NCBI GenBank assembly: GCA_963693315.1
Contig: OY856186.1
Coordinates: forward strand, 383,816,215-383,880,214
Direction of reading: 5' to 3'
DNA length: 64,000 bases
Origin: Diogma glabrata
Lineage: Eukaryota; Arthropoda; Insecta; Diptera; Cylindrotomidae
The position numbers and the translations under genes are program-made. Below the pieces are notes generated by a model. The model was not told the DNA's origin. It searched no databases and was given only the letters and a program-made list of their open reading frames with translations. Positions 20,314 to 31,400 of this stretch are shown piece after piece. How positions within the stretch are numbered: the first letter of the stretch is position 1; every line of letters starts with the position of its first letter.

Positions 20314-21092
20314 TATCGGTGATAACTTCTTTTGTCACTATGTTGGTAACTTTCGCTTGTGTTTTACCGCCATTGCAAGTCAAGAGTATCGACGACCATA
20401 TGAGGGTAGTTTCGTCTTGAATTCACAGTTCAGTGAGCGTGTATCAGCTGTGGTGTTCGGGTCTTGTTTCAAAAATTGTTTTTTTCTGTTTTGACTATTT
20501 ATAAGTGTAAATTCCGGGATTGAATATATTTGAATTTGGTTCAATTGGTTACCTTGAAACTATGCGAACAACCTTCCGAATCATTTGGATGGAAACGTAC
20601 AACAGTGTGGCCCGGCTAGCGTAGTCGGAGAAGCATGAGACTCGTGTTGGTTCAGGTGTGGGTTGCGAGCCTGCATAACGTAAGAGCGGACTGGTCTCGG
20701 CTATTTCATTAAAGGAATTAGTCCAATGATGTTCTATTTTTCGATCTGTAGCAGATTGAATAAATTTTTTTTGGTGACTTTAGAGTCTCGGGAACCCCCA
20801 GATCTGCCCGAAATTGGGTCTGGAAGATTGTAGTTATCCATCGCTTGCAATAGAGTAGAATACCGATTTTATCGTTGCCCCTCCAAAAAGTTTTTTTTTT
20901 AATCATAGATACTTTGTTACTTTGTTTCTGCTAAGACTGGGTTTATAATACCGATCGATTTGATTGCTAATTTGTAGAATCTTGAAGTGCCTCACCATAC
21001 TAAGGTGGATGTACAAGGTCTGTTTGCGACCAGTCTAGTCCTCTTTTCAACTTCTTTTTGGTCGTGAGTGCTCTTCCAAAAAGCACTTGCTC
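20314..21092 (+). other. 3' UTR of the gypsy element, no env
   Basis: 779 bp without a substantial ORF. A 70-codon frame starting inside pol (20282-20494) lacks recognisable features. The region contains the tRNA-Lys-like segment at 20610-20680. It ends in a small hairpin (AGTGCT/AGCACT, 21067-21086) directly before the 3' LTR. The bases preceding the LTR, CCAAAAAGCACTTGCTC, are not purine-rich, so a conventional polypurine tract is missing. Confidence 0.75.
20610..20680 (+). tRNA. Degenerate tRNA-Lys(CUU)-like segment in 3' UTR
   Basis: It matches animal tRNA-Lys(CUU) from its first base: GCCCGGCTAGC, then AGTCGG, then AGCATGAGACTC are identical runs at the right spacing. The internal A box, TAGCGTAGTCGG, fits TRGCNNAGTNGG. 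The anticodon loop is changed, the B-box region has an extra G (GGTTGCGAGCC), and the 3' acceptor half is largely lost. It cannot be a working tRNA. It could be a captured primer tRNA, a tRNA mimic or the head of a tRNA-derived SINE. The match to the same tRNA as the PBS is notable. Confidence 0.75.
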
Positions 21093-24000
21093 TGTAATGG
21101 ATAGTCTGGGCTAATGTCTGAACCCAGTATATTATAGTCTCAGATTTATTGGTTTTCATTTTTTTTTTATTCACCTGTACCGCGCGTAATAGTTTCCCAT
21201 CCATTCACCTTCAATAGCCGTATTTTTATAGTCCCCGTAACCCGTAGTTCCTTATTTTTCCTAGACCCCATTTAAATTTTCAATAGTTGGACCGACCATA
21301 TGTGAGAAAACCAAAAGATTTTTGCACTGATTACGCTGGTTTGATATGTTAATTAATCTAATATAAGATTGGTTGGTTTTAGTTAATTAATAATTATCTT
21401 TAAAGATCATCCATATTTTTATTTTACAACACCCTAAAAATGACGTGCGCTATGGTTACATTCAATATACTATTAAAGTTTGAATTCTCTAAACATCAAC
21501 CGTAATTAAACAACTAACTTTTTTTGAACCCTAAGTCGGCTGTGCGTATTTTTCCAGTCATCAACATTCAACGATTTAATATCTCGTTTTTGTTAAACAT
21601 TCTATTGTCTTATTTTCTTTCAAAATGATTTTTCCGTTTCACTATAATGTGATTCTGGATTATAGTTTTGCATTTGATTCATTTTGAATTCAATGGTGAA
21701 TGTTGTTGATGTGTCGGAAATATTTTGTGTTACAACCTTGTCGTTGTGCAATAGTATCAAATAACGAACGGTTTTGTGTAATTTTGAAAAATTCCCAACA
21801 ATTGAAAACTTGATGGAAATTAATTTCCAAAACACCGTATTCGAGTTTTTTCGAGACAAAAATTTTTGGCTATATAATACGGCTCTGTCAATTATTAAAA
21901 TCTCTTAGTTTATTACATTTGCGTGGTGATGGTTATGGTCACATAGTCATTCCGTCCGGTTGACTTTCAAAAATCATAGTGCAAGTTATCTGTGAGTTTA
22001 AATTTAAAACAAAAAAAAATTTTATATGTTGTGTGCCGTTCTGAATCATACAAAGAAAAAAAAAATTAATGAATTCGTAAAATTGTTAACGCAAAAAAAA
22101 ATCTTTATATGTTTGTGTTGTGCCCACTATAATAATGTGCCGTAAAATCAACAAGCAAAAAAATTGCATTAAATCTACGTAGTACAAAATATTATAATCA
22201 ATATTAAATTTGGTGAGTGCCAATATTTCCATTAGTTGAATTTGTTTGTATTTAGTATCACTGAGTTAGTCCAATTTAGTCAAAAATTTATATGTGCAAG
22301 TTAAAACAAATTGATATGTTTTGTGACGTAACGAAAACTGTACGCGCGCTATCATCCTAATGTTAATTATTTTTGACATAAATGTTTTAGTGATAATTAA
22401 ATGGAATTATTGTGACTAACTATTAAAATATATATTTTTTTGTGGAATATATTTTGTATCCACGTATTTCTCTTAAAATTTAAGTAGAACAATTGTTTGT
22501 ACTAATTAAAAGTTTTTAACTCAGTTGAATGAGTCCTATTTTTTTGTAAAACTTAAATTATTTCGACTGCCGAAGATTTAAGAAGGTACGATAAATATTA
22601 TAAATTCGAACTACTATATTATGTAAAAGAAAGATGTATCTTATTTATTAGTTGTGTATTTGTTTAAATAGACAATCGAATTGTAACAAAATATGATTAC
22701 AGTTATTATGCTAAATGAACGTATGCTGTATTTTATTTTCTATTGAACGTCGTGGAATTTGATAACTTGTGTTATGATAACATAAAAAAAAATGGTTTAT
22801 TTTTATTTGTGATTCTGAAATTTACCAAATTTAAATGGCAGTACTATTTTGAAGTTGGATGTTGATGTGAATAAATTAATAATATGATGCAAGATCCAAA
22901 TTATAAAAAAGGCCGGAATATGACGTCCTTCAACGATGAGGCCACAATATCATCATCCGCCGTATCAATATTTTGGCGGTTACTACTGTAGGTTAGTGCA
23001 ACTCAGCATTGGCATCAGGTTTTTGGCTGTTGCTATCGTCTATTATACCTGTTTCGACACACCAATAATACAAAATTTTCATTTAATTACTGCCGTATCG
23101 CTTCATTATCATTGTTACAACTTGGTTACAGTTATACTTCAACGAATAATTTAACGGGTGTGGTTACAATTGATTACCTTTGGGATTTCAACGCATACGT
23201 CAACCATTACTTTTGCCGTATTGCTTCACTATCATTGTTACAAAATTATTACAGTTATCCTGCACGTATAGTTTAACTAGTGTTGGTACAATTTGTCACA
23301 TTGTTTGGATTTCAACGCATACGTCAACAATTATTCTTTTTTGCCGTATTGCTTCACTATCATTGATACAAAATTATTACAGATATACTGCAACGAATAG
23401 TTTAACTGGTGTTGGTGCCATTTACTACAAGTTTTGGATTTCAACGCATACGTCAACAATTATGTTTTGCCGTATTGCGTTCCCATCATTGATACAAATT
23501 GTCACCGTTCGATTTCAATAAATAGTTTGGCTAGTGTTGGTACACTTATTTTTGATTTCAACGCATCCTGCCACAACTACATTTCAACGCATTCGGCTTA
23601 ATTGATTGCAAGTTTATTTAACGTTTCTATGTACCATTTTTTTTTTTCTCACAACGTTATCATTGTGTTCAACGTTTTATTCAACAAAATCCTTCAACGC
23701 TGATGCTTGCAATGGTTCTACTTGTCATTTGCTGCAACAACGTCATCCATTAACGTTTCTACGTCACGTTTTATTTAATAGAATTGTTTGCTGATTGCCA
23801 GTTTATTTAACATTTCTACACAACCATTTATTCATTGTTTATAAGAACAACATTATATAACGCTGCTGACTGCCAGTTTATGGAATGTTCCTACGGGTCA
23901 GTCACTGCAACAACGATATCAATTAACGTTTCTACGTAACGTTTATTCAATAAAATTGTTTAATGATTGCAAATCTATTTAACATTTCTACACAACCATT

Positions 24001-25426
24001 TATTCATTGTTTATAAGAACAACATTATATAACGCTGCTGACTGCCAGTTTATGGAATGTTCCTACGGGTCATTCACTGCAACAACGATATCAATTAACG
24101 TTTCTACGTAACGTTTATTCAATAAAATTGTTTAATGATTGCAAATTTATTCAACATTTCTACACAACCATTTATTCATTGTTTATAAGAACAACATTAC
24201 TTACCGCTGATGATTGCTAGTTTATTGAACGTTTCTACTCATCATTTTTATTCAACAATATTATCGGTTAACGTTTCTAATTAACGTTTCATTCAACAAA
24301 ATTACTTACCGCTGATGATTGCTAGTTTATGGAACGTTTCTACTCATCATTTTTATTCAACAATATTATCGGTTAACGTTTCTAATTAACGTTTCATTCA
24401 ACAAAATTACTTACCGCTGATGATTGCTAGTTTATTGAACGTTTCTACTCATCATTTTTTTATTCAACAATATTATCATTTAACGTTTCTAATTAACGTT
24501 TCATTCAACAAAATTACTTACCGCTGATGATTACTAGTTTATTGAACGTTTCTACTCATCATATTTATTCAACAATATTATCATTTAACGTTTCTAATTA
24601 ACGTTTCATTCAACAAAATTACTTACCGCTGATGATTGCTAGTTTATTGAACGTTTCTACTCATCATATTTATTCAACAATATTATCATTTAACGTTTCT
24701 AATTAACGTTTCATTCAACAAAATTACTTACCGCTGATGATTACTAGTTTATTGAATGTTTCTACTCATCATTTTTCTTCAACAATATTATCATTTAACG
24801 TTTCTAATTAACGTTTTATTCAACAACATTACTTACCGCTGATGATTACTAGTTTATTGATCGTTTCTACTCATCATTTTTCTTCAACAATATTATCAGA
24901 TAACGTTTCTAATCAACGCCTTATCCATCGAAATTCTCCAACGTGACCAGCGTACCAATGGAAGGCTGATGGAATCGGAATAGGAGGTCAGGAATTAATC
25001 GTGGGGTGAGTACACTCAGTTTGTTTTTTTTTTTATTTTTTTTTTAATTAAGGTGGGGGGGTGTGAATGGGTGTAAAAGGGCGTGTCAGAGATTGAATCG
25101 GGACATGCTAGTCGTCGAATGTGTGGGTGAATGTGTGACGTGTGAGTGTGTGGGCGTCTGAGAGTGAATGTAGGGGTTGGGCGTGGTGATCGTGGATCTT
25201 TCGCCCATGGCGTCGCCAGAGTCTCCATTTTTCCACTTGTATTTCTTTCCATTTCTGCAGATTTTCGTAAATAGCGTACATTTCTGTATTTGTGCTGAAG
25301 TAGCAGGTATTACTCTATCAAACCCGCGATGGCTGAGTCTTAGTCGTGATGGCTTTAAACTACTCAAGGTACGCTTCCTGCTATGCCACTCTCATTGGTT
25401 CGCCACTGAGAAAGCGCTTCATTACA
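21093..25426 (+). repeat. 3' LTR, 4334 bp
   Basis: Duplicate of 8725-13058 with the same length, internal arrays (105-bp units at 24199, 24304, 24409, 24516, 24621, 24726 and 24831) and terminal TG..CA. I found one substitution relative to the 5' LTR (21324). The right flank starts with the duplicated ACCT. Confidence 0.95.
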
Positions 25427-26345
25427 ACCTCCTCATTTGTATTATTAAGTTTTTTGATTATACAATCATAAAATAATATTGCAATAAAATTAAAACAGTC
25501 TTAAATTCTTTCCTTAAGAGTTAAGTTAAGAGTAACAAAAATTCATAAATAAAATGTAAATAAAATAACAACATATTAAAAAATTGGTACATATAACTGG
25601 TACATACATAATTGGTACATACAATTTCAATCTCTAAGTTTTAATGAATGGTAAATATGAACCAAATGTTTTGAATGGTCAAAGGTCAATCGATTCCTTT
25701 TTACATTATGAACAAATGACTATTCCGAAAATAGTCGTTCCATTTGAGCCGACGATGCTGGTATCAACAAAAGTTTTATAGCTAATTCAGCTAATTTCGA
25801 ACTCAATATTTTGTTTCAATCTCTTCACAATCCGTTTCTAATTGTAACTCCATTGTTGTTTTTCTAAAGTTTTTGCCATTGTCACCAATGCTTTTAATTT
25901 TTTTGTGCATATATTTCTGTAACACATTGAAATAAACAAAATTTTAATTAGTTATATAGAGTTGTAATAAATTATCTAAAAACTCAATAAATCACCTGTG
26001 AGCTATTAATCTTTTTATGGCTGTATTTTTTATAACTCACACAAAGTACACATTTCTATTACTGTGTCTAATAGAAATGAATTTTAATTCCTTCCACAAT
26101 AAATGAAGAGGACGACCGGTCATTTTTATTATTTAAATATGTTTATAAACCTATTTTTGTATCGTACCTTAAGTTTAACATGACTCTACACTGACTAAAA
26201 ATTTATATTAAACTAAAAAATAGGGTTAGAATAGAATACAAAAGTCAAAAACACGAGCAACTAACTGTCAAAGTTTGCGACGCTTTTGCGACACGTCATG
26301 TAACAAACTCTTTGCGACACGTCATTACCCATCACTGAAAAAACC

Positions 26346-26806
26346 TAATTAAGGAGGATCTTTTTTGAAATAATAGATTTTTCTGAAAATTTATTGTATT
26401 GGAGAAAATTCTAAGAAATGATCGGATTTGGTTAGTTTTGACGCAGTAAAAGTTTTAAATTTTGCAGAACGGATGGTTTAAAAATGGTTAAAAAAAAAGT
26501 TTCTCTTTAATAAGCTAAATTTCTAGTTTATGCGCTATAAAAAAATAATTTTTTTTATTTTTGATTATTTATTTAAGTATAAACACGTAATAATTGATCA
26601 AGATAAAGTGAGGAGACTTAAAAAAAAGATATGGGTATTAAGGTGGCCCTTGAAAACCGATTATTTTTTTTGCGGTACCCCCTAAATCGGTTCTAATGTT
26701 CCTAAAAATTAGTTGTGCAAAATTTGAAATCATTCCGTAAATTTTAACCCGTGCCCCCGGACCTCTAAAGTTGAGTTAGAAAGTCATTTTTCAAAAAAAC
26801 TTTTCG
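26346..26806. other. AT-rich flank right of the nest
   Basis: Host or older repeat DNA beyond the outermost TSD. I see long A and T runs and no coding evidence. 26620-26790 is somewhat GC-richer but not recognised. Confidence 0.4.
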
Positions 26807-27268
26807 CTACAACTTTTCTGTTAGTGTATCCACAACTGTGAAAGTGTTGGGGATTGATAGTACTCCATTAGAAAACGATTTCGTAATTTTTTTTAGAGTT
26901 TTTGGCCAACCCCTCCGTCGGTGGCGGTCACGAATTTGAAATTTTTTCATGAACGACAAACGTCTCCATTTATATATCGCTGTGCTATCGGTTTTGTTTA
27001 GCCAGGTTCTGATGGGTCTCGAATATGGTGATGTCGAAATCAGTTCTTTGCATGGGTGGTTCTTTTTAAGACAGCTTAACATGCATTGTTGTGGGAGCTC
27101 ACGTGCATAAATTTGGTCTATTTGTTTAGAATAAAGTTTAGATGATCTCGATAAGGCATAAACTGACACTCTGTTGCAACGTGCAACGTTTGTGATGTTT
27201 ATAAATTTTTTCATGAAGTTTGACTCAGTTGTGAAGATAACCTTTGGTCGCACACCTAAAATTTTCAA
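26807..27268 (-). CDS. Unrecognised 153-codon open frame
   Basis: This is unusually long for the local AT content. The predicted product is basic and serine-rich, with no signal peptide, membrane span or motif that I recognise. It could be a remnant of a transposon gene or a chance open frame within a GC-richer repeat. There is no neighbouring gene to give context, and I would not defend it as a real gene without homologues. Confidence 0.15.
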   Translation of the reverse strand: MKILGVRPKVIFTTESNFMKKFINITNVARCNRVSVYALSRSSKLYSKQIDQIYARELPQQCMLSCLKKNHPCKELISTSPYSRPIRTWLNKTDSTAIYKWRRLSFMKKFQIRDRHRRRGWPKTLKKITKSFSNGVLSIPNTFTVVDTLTEKL

Positions 27269-27520
27269 AGTTCACCGAACTATATATTTCATATTGCTAC
27301 GATCACGTTTTTTACAGGTTCCTTTATATGTCTACCATGCTTAACAGTCACAATTCCCACAGCTTACATCTTGTCTTTATTAAATGTTAAATGACCGATA
27401 ATACAAAATGGTATTTAATATCAGTAAAATATTCTGTAGAATTTAAATCTTACTTATCAAACAGATGTGGTTGTTTCAGTTCTTAGAATTTAATTATGAA
27501 AAAAAAATTAATTTTGAAAT

Positions 27521-28170
27521 TCAACATAATCGCAACGTAATACAAAACAAAATTGTATTCAACAACAATTCGCCCTATTCAATATCTAAATAACAAAAAC
27601 AAATCATAAATCATTTACACCACTTTCATCAACATGTGATACCTTTTCCAAGAAAAAAGGTCAACAAAATAATGACGTCGATTGTCAGAATTTCGAAAAA
27701 TTAAATAAAATTGTATTTACGAAATACAATTTTACCTTTTATCTTTTACCTTTTGCAGAACAATAGTTGGTATATGTTGGGCTGCGATAGTGTAAAAAAA
27801 GAAAAATAATTGTAAACGAAACGCTGTATCGTGAACCTAAAATCGTGTAAATAAAAATAAAGTAAATCATTAAAGTAAAGTGAAGTAAATCATTAGTAAA
27901 TAAAATTTTCAGTGCTGTTTGATATAAATATTTTGTGTATTATTTTAGACGCTGTGATTATGCTGGAAATTTCTACAATCTACCGTTGTAATCTCTAAAG
28001 GTATTAGAAGAATATTCTAGCTCAGGAATATTGTTTGCCTGTTGTTGTGAAACAATAATAGTGTTGAATACTTAATCAAATCTGGTGTTTTTGCTTTCTA
28101 ATTGGATTTGGAAATTACGTTTATCGAATTGAGAGTTAATTCAATTCAAGGATGTAGAGAAACGTGACAT
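27521..28170 (+). mobile_element. Diverged LTR, same family as 5140-5790
   Basis: Its start (CATAATCGCAACGTAATACA) matches the reverse complement of 39120-39170, and its end (GTTTATCGAATTGAGAG.. to AAACGTGACA, 28170) matches the reverse complement of 5140-5190. Length is about 650 bp, like the solo LTR. No internal region is attached, so it is probably an old solo LTR. The termini have decayed and no TSD was established. Confidence 0.6.
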
Positions 28171-28303
28171 ATTTAAGCCTGTATTTGCAGCCTGAAACAA
28201 TTTTAGACCGAATGCGATATTGTTAGTAGCTATTTATTAATTATAACTGACAAAGTTGCCTGTGTTATATATACGTTTACATCATGTTTACATCTTTGCC
28301 TTA

Positions 28304-28535
28304 AGCCGCAATTAGACTATTGCAGAACTCTGCAATATTTCTGCAATGGTATATTGTAAAATATTCATGGCAGAAAAGTTTGGCAATGAACTCATTGCAA
28401 AACATTGCATTAACTCATTGCAATGTTTTGCAATGACTTCATTGCCAAACTTTTCTGTAATGAATACTTTACACACTACCATTGCACGACTATTGCAGAA
28501 ATATTGCAGAGTTCTGCAATAGTCTAATTGCGGCT
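28304..28535. mobile_element. 232-bp palindromic MITE, PIF/Harbinger-like, copy 1
   Basis: The ends AGCCGCAATTAGAC.. and ..GTCTAATTGCGGCT are flanked by TTA on both sides (28301-28303 and 28536-28538). The whole element is close to a perfect inverted repeat with many TGCAAT motifs, so its RNA would fold into one long hairpin. A 3-bp TWA duplication is characteristic of PIF/Harbinger. It is the same length as copy 2 at 45266. Confidence 0.85.
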
Positions 28536-28756
28536 TTATACTATATGGTCATGGTTAGTTGTTCTATTCCATAACGCTTCAAACATTTATTTGAAGTTAA
28601 ATTTACTGATATTTTGTTTACACTATTTAATGTACACTTTACAATATTCCGGTTACAATTAACTTTTATCACTGTAAACAATATCGCATTCTGTCATAAA
28701 TTTTTATTTTATTGTAAAGGGAATTGCTTTGACACAGTTTTAATCAATGTCTAGAC

Positions 28757-29110
28757 CAGGGGTGGTGAACCTTTTTCAGTATGCGTGTTAAAAAATTACA
28801 ATCTATTTTTGTAAAATTGCTGACGTGCCAAATTATTGGTAATATTAAAAAATACAGTTATTACAAATAAAACAAAAACAAATCAATTCTCAAAGATTAA
28901 ATTGAAATATAAAAATTAATATTAAGTTTAAGTTAATTAATGCGATTTTTGTTGCTACATTTGCGATGACAAATTTTTAATGTCAGGTTCATAATTCGCC
29001 ATATGTTTAAACCGAATGCACGCCGAGCTAGATTTATCAGTCATTCTATTTGTCAACCTGTCCTTTATAAAACTCATTTCTGAGAGTAATGTCACCCACG
29101 CATATGTGCA
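28757..29110 (-). pseudogene. hAT end plus transposase C-terminus
   Basis: 28757 starts CAGGGGTGGTGAACC, a classic hAT tip. On the minus strand, 29098-28955 is open for about 47 codons, reading LLSEMSFIKDRLTNRMTD.. to a TAG. This resembles the C-terminal tail of hAT transposases of the ZBED/GTF2IRD2-like type (LxS.MS..KxRLTNRLTD). The other end of the element was not found and upstream frames are broken. Confidence 0.55.
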
Positions 29111-29504
29111 TATGTGGAATAAGAAACAATAAAGCTGTCTTTAGTATCTTTAAACGGTTAAAGGTTTCGGGGACGCTAGCCCAGATTTTCAATATTTACT
29201 ATTCTGCATTTTTTTAGTTGTAATAATCGATTTTATCAATAATTTCCAAAACATTTCTCAAATCTATAAAATTTTGTTTCCATATTGAACTCAGTTGAAA
29301 ATCAATCAATTATGCATTTCAATTTTATCTAAGTTAAGTCCTTTAAAAATTTCCAATTTAAAAACATCGGGTGATGTTGTATCTGGATTTAAAATAAATG
29401 CGAAGGTTTCTGCAAATTGTCTTAATTATGCAAATGTTGAGGAATTGATTTGATTGAAAATTGATTTTTTGTCTAAACTCGCCGTGATTGCCTCAAAGTG
29501 ACCC
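29111..29504. other. Unassigned DNA, probably old hAT interior
   Basis: AT-rich with no open frame of note. It may continue the decayed hAT, but I cannot support that with motifs. Confidence 0.3.
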
Positions 29505-29800
29505 ATAGAATAGAAGGGTCAAATGTTTGACCAGGTCCTAATATTTTTTCATTCCCAACATTTCCCCCAACACACCTACCCATTATCTGCCACCTTTCTG
29601 GGGTTCCCATATACAAATAACTAAAAAATGTAGAAAAATGTTAAAAAATAATTCATAGCTCCCATTGACTTCATAGTGACTTCTAGAGGGGTCAAATGTA
29701 TGAATAGGTCCTATTATTTTTTCTTTCTCAACATTTTTTCCAAACATACCTACCCCATAGGTCCTCCTACAACAAACACCTAAAAATTGGATTTCACCTA
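29505..29800. repeat. Imperfect tandem duplication, about 178-bp period
   Basis: The block GGGTCAAATGT..AGGTCCTA..TTTTTTC..TCCCAACATTT near 29513 recurs near 29690 with about 20 percent difference. It is followed both times by a CACCTACCC/CATACCTACCC segment. Origin unknown. Confidence 0.6.
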
Positions 29801-30346
29801 TATAAAAACTATTTAGTTCTTTTCACTCTCTGAGGCGGTTAAATGCTTTTATTTCAAAAGTCATCGAAAAATAATAAGTAAAGCAAGAAATGCCGTGTAT
29901 ATAGAAAAATAAGATTAGATAAGTTTGTTTATCCACGACTGCTAAAGAATATATACTTTTTCCATGCGTATATCTTTCAGTGTAATTGTATTCATTCCAC
30001 TTTATATATTAAATTCTACTTTATTTCATTCCACTTTATTAAATACTCTGAGTGTAGTCTTGCACCATCTTCATGACAATTTTGAGGGCTTCTATATAGT
30101 CGTTGAGATCATCCCAAATGGCCGGAGGATAATCCAAGAAATTTTGTGACAAGCCGAAGCGAATGAAAAAGTTTTTTGTGTTCGATGTGATGAAGCTGCT
30201 CAAATTTTTTTTCATTTTTTTTTCTTTTTTTTCATGTCTTCGGTAACGTCTTTGAGTTTTATTGTCAGTTTTTTACGTCACTGTGAGTGATTACGATAGG
30301 ACCTTCTGAAGGAGCAAGTCCTTGATCATCTTCTTCGCTATCTCCA

Positions 30347-31400
30347 TCAGATGATGTTCCACATTCTGCGACTGATGATCCACGCATCTTCTTCGCTTCC
30401 TTCACTTTCCTCAGAAGCGGCGCGGAAGGATTTTACCATTTTGATCTTATTTTTGTTGCCGCCTTGGAATAAAAAAACGAGAGCGCAATGACCTCGTCCG
30501 AAAGATACCACGTATGCACACCGCGTCCAACGAATTTGGAATTCTTTGACAATTCTTTGCAACGGCAGTATGGTTCGGAGCATCCTCAGCTCAATCGAAT
30601 CAAAATCAGGCTTTGGCGTAGCAAAGAACGATAAATATACAAATATCACGTAAACCATTCAGTTCGCGTGCCGTCATTTTGAAATGTGTTCGGTACAAAC
30701 ACATTTTCAGGCTGTAGATTCCTTTAGCCATCCATCGAGCATGGCTGATAGGTCCAGGCGGGCTAAGTGAGCATTCTGCGAGATCTTCTTCTAGGAACAA
30801 AAGGATCGTATTTCCATTTGCTTTGCGACTGCGGTGTATGCTTTCATTTTAATTGTATCCCATCCGTCTTTGAACCGGTCAAAATTAGTACACCTGGCGT
30901 AGAAGTCTTAACGAATTTAGTTTCAAATATTTCCCGTAAAACCAGTTCATAAATATGATTTTGCGGCACGGCAAATATTGTACGATTCTTTCTTTCAAAC
31001 AATTGTTCAAGGACACGTGATGCTCCCGTCCAACGGCCGATGTTAGACGCTGTTGTGTCGAATGAGAAACCTTGTACGCGATTTAACATGTGCCATTCAA
31101 CCAGCAGGCTGTAATAGCTACTGCAATACGTTTGCCTTTTCCTGGGTCTGAATCGATCTTTAACGCACCCAGAAATTGCTCCTTCCCATCAAACGATACA
31201 ATAAGTAATTTGAAGTCGATCAACTTTATTTTTGCCTTGGAGATCTGGTAGAACTTTTTCCTTCCCAATGCACCACGCAGAATTTCTCTGTATCGAGCTG
31301 GAAAAAAAAGAATTTCGATGTTACACCAATATTCAAACATATTAGATTAATGATTAATGTTTCTTTTTTTTGCGCCTTTATGTTCCATATAGGAACGTAG
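30347..31400 (-). pseudogene. Decayed gene of the 'DTTASN' transposase-like family
   Basis: Three minus-strand pieces lie in order. 31340-31083 contains ..LIVSFDGKEQFLGALKID... 31089-30844 contains GFSFDTTASNIGRWTGASRV, then HIYELVLREIFETKF. 30800-30606 contains GPISHARWMAKGIYSLKM, then LNGLRDICIFIV. In my memory these blocks occur in this order in a multicopy invertebrate protein family of transposon-like distribution (FDTTASNTG..GAC..LE, then HARWMAK). Frameshifts separate the pieces and I see no element termini. Function is unknown; transposon origin is inferred. Confidence 0.5.

Larger units (their letters stand above)
8725..25426 (+). mobile_element. Intact 16.7-kb Ty3/gypsy-type LTR retrotransposon with RING-Gag
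   Basis: Two 4334-bp LTRs lie at a constant offset of 12368 bp from first to last base. They flank a leader, gag, pol (in the -1 frame) and a 3' UTR. The element is bordered by ACCT on both sides (8721-8724 and 25427-25430). The RT box YLDD, integrase HHCC/DDE and a PBS right after the 5' LTR place it in Ty3/gypsy. Both ORFs are uninterrupted and the LTRs nearly identical, so the insertion is very recent and may be competent. Odd points are the giant LTRs, a RING domain at the Gag N-terminus, a structured 2.2-kb leader, a tRNA-Lys-like 3' UTR segment and no obvious polypurine tract. There is no env. It lies in the right TIR of the element at 1708-25432. Confidence 0.95.
1708..25432. mobile_element. 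Second-layer DNA transposon with 30-bp terminal inverted repeat
   Basis: The left terminus starts GGAGGTCCACACC at 1708. Its first 30 bases are an exact reverse complement of the right terminus, which is itself split: 8697-8724 lies left of the gypsy element and the last two bases, CC, lie at 25431-25432. The flanks are TCAATTGT (1700-1707) and TCATTTGT (25433-25440), an 8-bp duplication with one mismatch. TIR-like motifs (CCAAAACG..ACATTTC) recur at 8463-8530, suggesting subterminal repeats. An 8-bp TSD fits hAT, P or Merlin; the GGAG terminus might favour Merlin, but no transposase is visible. Contents are LINE and hAT debris and the giant gypsy element. Confidence 0.7.
1456..26337. mobile_element. 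Outermost hAT-like DNA transposon of the nest, perfect 8-bp TSD
   Basis: The left end reads CAAAGATGGGTAA (1456-1468). The right end, read as its reverse complement, is CAGTGATGGGTAA (26325-26337), so 11 of 13 bases match. Both ends are bordered by AAAAAACC (1448-1455 and 26338-26345), a perfect 8-bp duplication. Just inside both ends lie several GTCGCAAA motifs in both orientations (1470-1560 and 26270-26325), like the subterminal transposase-binding repeats of hAT elements. Own sequence is only about 1456-1699 and 25441-26337; the rest is later insertions. I see no clear transposase of its own, so it may be non-autonomous. hAT membership is inferred from the TSD length and the TIR shape. 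Confidence 0.72.

Noticed and set aside
20282..20494. 70-codon frame overlapping the end of pol as a possible env or accessory gene
   Set aside because: It starts inside pol, has no signal peptide, membrane span or Cys pattern, and ends quickly. Likely chance.
20610..20680. A functional tRNA gene
   Set aside because: The anticodon loop and the 3' half do not fold properly, and the acceptor stem's 3' strand is missing.
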